Of a stretch of DNA of 14,198 nucleotides, positions 13,847 through 14,198 are shown piece by piece (the first letter of the stretch is position 1; every line of letters starts with the position of its first letter). A program made the translations under genes and the position numbers. The notes below the pieces were generated by a model that was not told the DNA's origin, did not search any database, and was given only the letters and a program-made list of their open reading frames with translations. This DNA comes from an uncultured Eubacteriales bacterium (GTDB taxonomy: Bacteria > Bacillota > Clostridia > Oscillospirales > Butyricicoccaceae), in NCBI GenBank assembly GCA_934675045.1, contig CAKUPI010000021.1, positions 1 to 14,198 on the forward strand. Direction: 5' to 3'.

Positions 13847-13869
13847 ACTGCCGCCTCCTTTTTTTCTTC

Positions 13870-13898
13870 ATTGTACCACAGCGGCGGCCGTCTGCAAA
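13870..13898 (-). promoter_or_regulatory. Promoter of the abgB-like/deaminase operon
   Basis: On the minus strand TTTGCA (13898-13893) and TACAAT (13875-13870) are 17 bases apart; TGG just before the -10 makes it an extended -10 box. The leader would be about 15-20 bases and still hold the AAGGAGG site. Confidence 0.6.
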
Positions 13899-13899
13899 G

Positions 13900-13931
13900 A
13901 AAAAACCGGGGCTTTTGGCGATTCGCCCCCG
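13900..13931 (-). terminator. Possible weak terminator upstream of the abgB-like operon
   Basis: On the minus strand GGGGC (13929-13925) can pair with GCCCC (13912-13908), followed closely by six T. It would block read-through from the tRNA side. The rest of 13932-14080 shows no gene or clear site. Confidence 0.35.
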
Positions 13932-14080
13932 CTTCCTGCTGTTTTCCGAAGGCTCTCAGGCCGTTTATCGGGCGGCCGCGGTTTTCTGCCAATCCGTCTG
14001 CGGCTCCCCGCTTTTTCCCGGCCTTATCGTACACAGTCAGCGCCTGATTTTTCCCGGCTGTCAAGCTTCTGGCAGGAAAT

Positions 14081-14118
14081 AAAAAAATCCACCGTAATTC
14101 TATCAAAATTACGGTGGA
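14081..14118 (-). terminator. Intrinsic terminator of the tRNA-Ala transcript
   Basis: On the minus strand TCCACCGTAATT (14118-14107) pairs perfectly over 12 bp with AATTACGGTGGA (14099-14088) around a 7-base loop, followed by seven T (14087-14081). Confidence 0.93.
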
Positions 14119-14123
14119 CTGAT

Positions 14124-14198
<75 letters not shown>

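Noticed and set aside
12356-14047. A 563-codon open frame on the plus strand
   Set aside because: It lies opposite the M20 peptidase gene, which has all metal ligands and a ribosome site. The plus-strand product has neither.
14059-14064. Perfect minus-strand TTGACA as a promoter
   Set aside because: No -10-like sequence lies 16-19 bases downstream; the TACGAT found is about 27 bases away.

Overview
The window is GC-rich DNA that reads as the chromosome of a spore-forming-type Firmicute of class Clostridia, probably an Oscillospiraceae-like gut anaerobe. This is an inference. It rests on AGGAGG-type ribosome sites before most genes, vegetative TTGACA/TATAAT promoters, an S-layer-homology protein, a YqeG-family phosphatase, and an Xaa-Pro peptidase / EF-P / CD1247-like gene order usual in Firmicutes. 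No phage, transposase, CRISPR array or plasmid gene is visible. The content is mostly housekeeping and transport, with a few lineage-specific small or odd proteins.

Layout. (1) 3-1316: the 3' part of a FAD-dependent oxidoreductase, ending at a terminator shared with the convergent MATE transporter gene (1391-2743, minus). (2) MATE and a glutaminase gene (2872-3786, plus) diverge from one compact promoter region where the two -35 boxes overlap. (3) 3787-4300 is a 514-base non-coding stretch packed with GC-rich hairpins, a 16-bp perfect terminator-like hairpin and three copies of a 37-base tandem repeat. (4) 4301-5428: a secreted S-layer-homology protein starting at TTG. (5) 5507-5701: a 64-residue single-pass membrane protein whose tail is almost half cysteine. 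(6) 5786-6568 (minus): an uncharacterised protein that may be a degenerate GH18-like TIM barrel.

(7) 6732-9165: an operon of a YqeG-type HAD phosphatase, an endonuclease IV-like TIM-barrel metalloprotein and an M24 Xaa-Pro peptidase. It is followed, after its own promoter, by efp and an acidic zinc-ribbon protein of CD1247 type (to 10326). (8) 10462-10941 (minus): a short XRE helix-turn-helix joined directly to a membrane domain. It diverges from gluQ (11024-11974), which encodes a glutamyl-Q tRNA(Asp) synthetase paralogue. (9) gluQ meets the minus-strand operon abgB-like peptidase -> cytidine deaminase-like gene at a bidirectional terminator. (10) A tRNA-Ala(GGC) on the minus strand, one base short of complete, closes the window with a strong terminator.

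The gene set suggests nitrogen and peptide salvage (glutaminase, M20 amidohydrolase, Xaa-Pro peptidase, deaminase) and translation quality (EF-P, GluQRS, tRNA-Ala). I do not see a complete new multi-gene system. The best leads are the cysteine-rich membrane peptide, the HTH-membrane fusion with its repeated TTTGCAT sites, the overlapping divergent promoters, the structured repeat block, and the GH18-like protein with an altered active-site motif and a possible sporulation promoter.
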